NCBI GenBank assembly: GCA_027605045.1
Contig: JAQFWX010000115.1
Location: 1-64,000 of the forward strand
Source of the DNA: Phallus indusiatus
Taxonomy: Eukaryota; Basidiomycota; Agaricomycetes; Phallales; Phallaceae
Length of the DNA stretch: 64,000 nt
Direction: 5' to 3'
Shown: one piece after another, positions 63,470 through 64,000 of the stretch
How positions within the stretch are numbered: position 1 is the first letter of the stretch
How the letters are laid out: every line of letters starts with the position of its first letter
Made by a program: the position numbers and the translations under genes
Notes under the pieces: model-generated
Told to the model about the DNA's origin: nothing
What the model saw: only the letters and a program-made list of their open reading frames with translations
The model's database searches: none

Positions 63470-63625
63470 AATGGGCTGGATCTGTGGGTATGGGTACCCA
63501 TACCTGCGGGTCAACATCAAAAATTTTGGTATCCTCGACCTGACCCGGGTTTTGACCCACGGGTCACATGACAACCTGTGGGTAGGCAGGTCAACCTGTG
63601 ACAACAGGTAATTTGCAGGTAATGT
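63470..63625. repeat. GGGTA/ACCTG-rich segment, hAT-like subterminal repeats
   Basis: Words such as GGGTACCCATACCTGCGGGT and ACAACCTGTGGGTAGGCAGG resemble the interior of the hAT-like element at 47318-48173. It could be the left end of a related element; I could not find a matching right end or a target duplication. Confidence 0.45.
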
Positions 63626-63889
63626 CACATGTAACTAGATGTTACTAGATTAAGTTATTAAGCGAGATGGGCGCTTATTTCAACTTATCTTGTAGAGAAT
63701 TAAAAAATATTGTTGACATATTTTTTTTATTTCCATTTTAAGTAAGATTTGAGCTTTCTAGAGCCAAAATAAAAAAGAATTCACGACAAACACCACTCAA
63801 AAATCACCCACCGGTCACTATGTCTTATAGGGTGGGTTAGCACAGGTACCCGTGGTTTCATCAATAAAAGCAGAGCGGACGCGATCCAG

Positions 63890-64000
63890 AGCATGGGTAA
63901 GTATGACAACAGCCACACAGTATTTTCCGACGGATCTTGCAGGGATGGAAAGGTTGGAGCAGCGGCAGTGTATTGGGATCTTAGGGGGAGAAAGCACGTG
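63890..64000 (+). pseudogene. LINE RNase H domain beginning, cut by the window edge
   Basis: A plus-strand frame reading TVFSDGSCRDGKVGAAAVYW just before the end of the window. SDGS with the following GKVGAAAV is the first catalytic-Asp strand of the RNase H domain of Tad-like LINEs. It continues beyond the window, so intactness cannot be judged. Confidence 0.6.

Overview
The window is nuclear DNA from a filamentous basidiomycete, most likely an agaricomycete. The evidence is very intron-rich genes with short introns (mostly about 45-60 nt) and typical GT..AG ends; fungal versions of eukaryotic housekeeping genes (Set2, Lhs1, Mtf2, Def1); basidiomycete-type HNH and Tad-like LINE sequences; and no bacterial features. 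I cannot name a species.

Positions 1 to about 1.66 kb hold a decayed HNH-nuclease-type gene with a second partial copy and CAGACA microsatellites. From 1.7 to 46.6 kb the window is a compact housekeeping island: a Rkm5/METTL21-like methyltransferase, the ER chaperone LHS1, a secreted RNase T2, the complex I LYR subunit NDUFA6, a tiny CaaX-terminated peptide gene, an unknown gene, RPA49, SET2, a Munc13/Ync13-like protein, a small membrane protein, a decayed PPIL4/Cyp6 cyclophilin, an unknown small gene, the DHX35 helicase, mitochondrial MTF2, cytosolic leucyl-tRNA synthetase, CAF1 deadenylase, ribosomal protein eS28, proteasome alpha5, eIF1A, SRP9, DEF1 and the WDR5/Swd3 homologue. I rebuilt exon structures by hand. 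For every multi-exon gene the exon lengths sum to a multiple of three with no internal stop, except for one apparent 1-nt frameshift in the Munc13-like gene. Several gene pairs are divergent and share short promoters.

At about 46.6 kb the character changes abruptly. From there to the end is a graveyard of nested transposons: three families of solo LTRs with 5-bp target duplications, a hAT-like non-autonomous element with an 8-bp duplication sitting inside one LTR, two nearly identical foldback MITEs with TA duplications, a Helitron-type PIF1 helicase fragment cut by LTRs, a Ty3/gypsy chromovirus integrase remnant, a LINE (ORF1 plus endonuclease plus the beginning of RT) on the minus strand, a SANT-like transposon-associated ORF, and the beginning of a LINE RNase H domain running off the right edge.

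Functionally the genes cover transcription and chromatin (SET2, WDR5, DEF1, RPA49), RNA decay and splicing (CAF1, DHX35), translation (LeuRS, eS28, eIF1A), secretion (LHS1, SRP9, Munc13-like) and protein turnover (alpha5). I see no metabolic cluster and no operon logic. The most interesting candidate is the 33-residue CaaX peptide at 9129-9230, which has the shape of a lipopeptide pheromone precursor.
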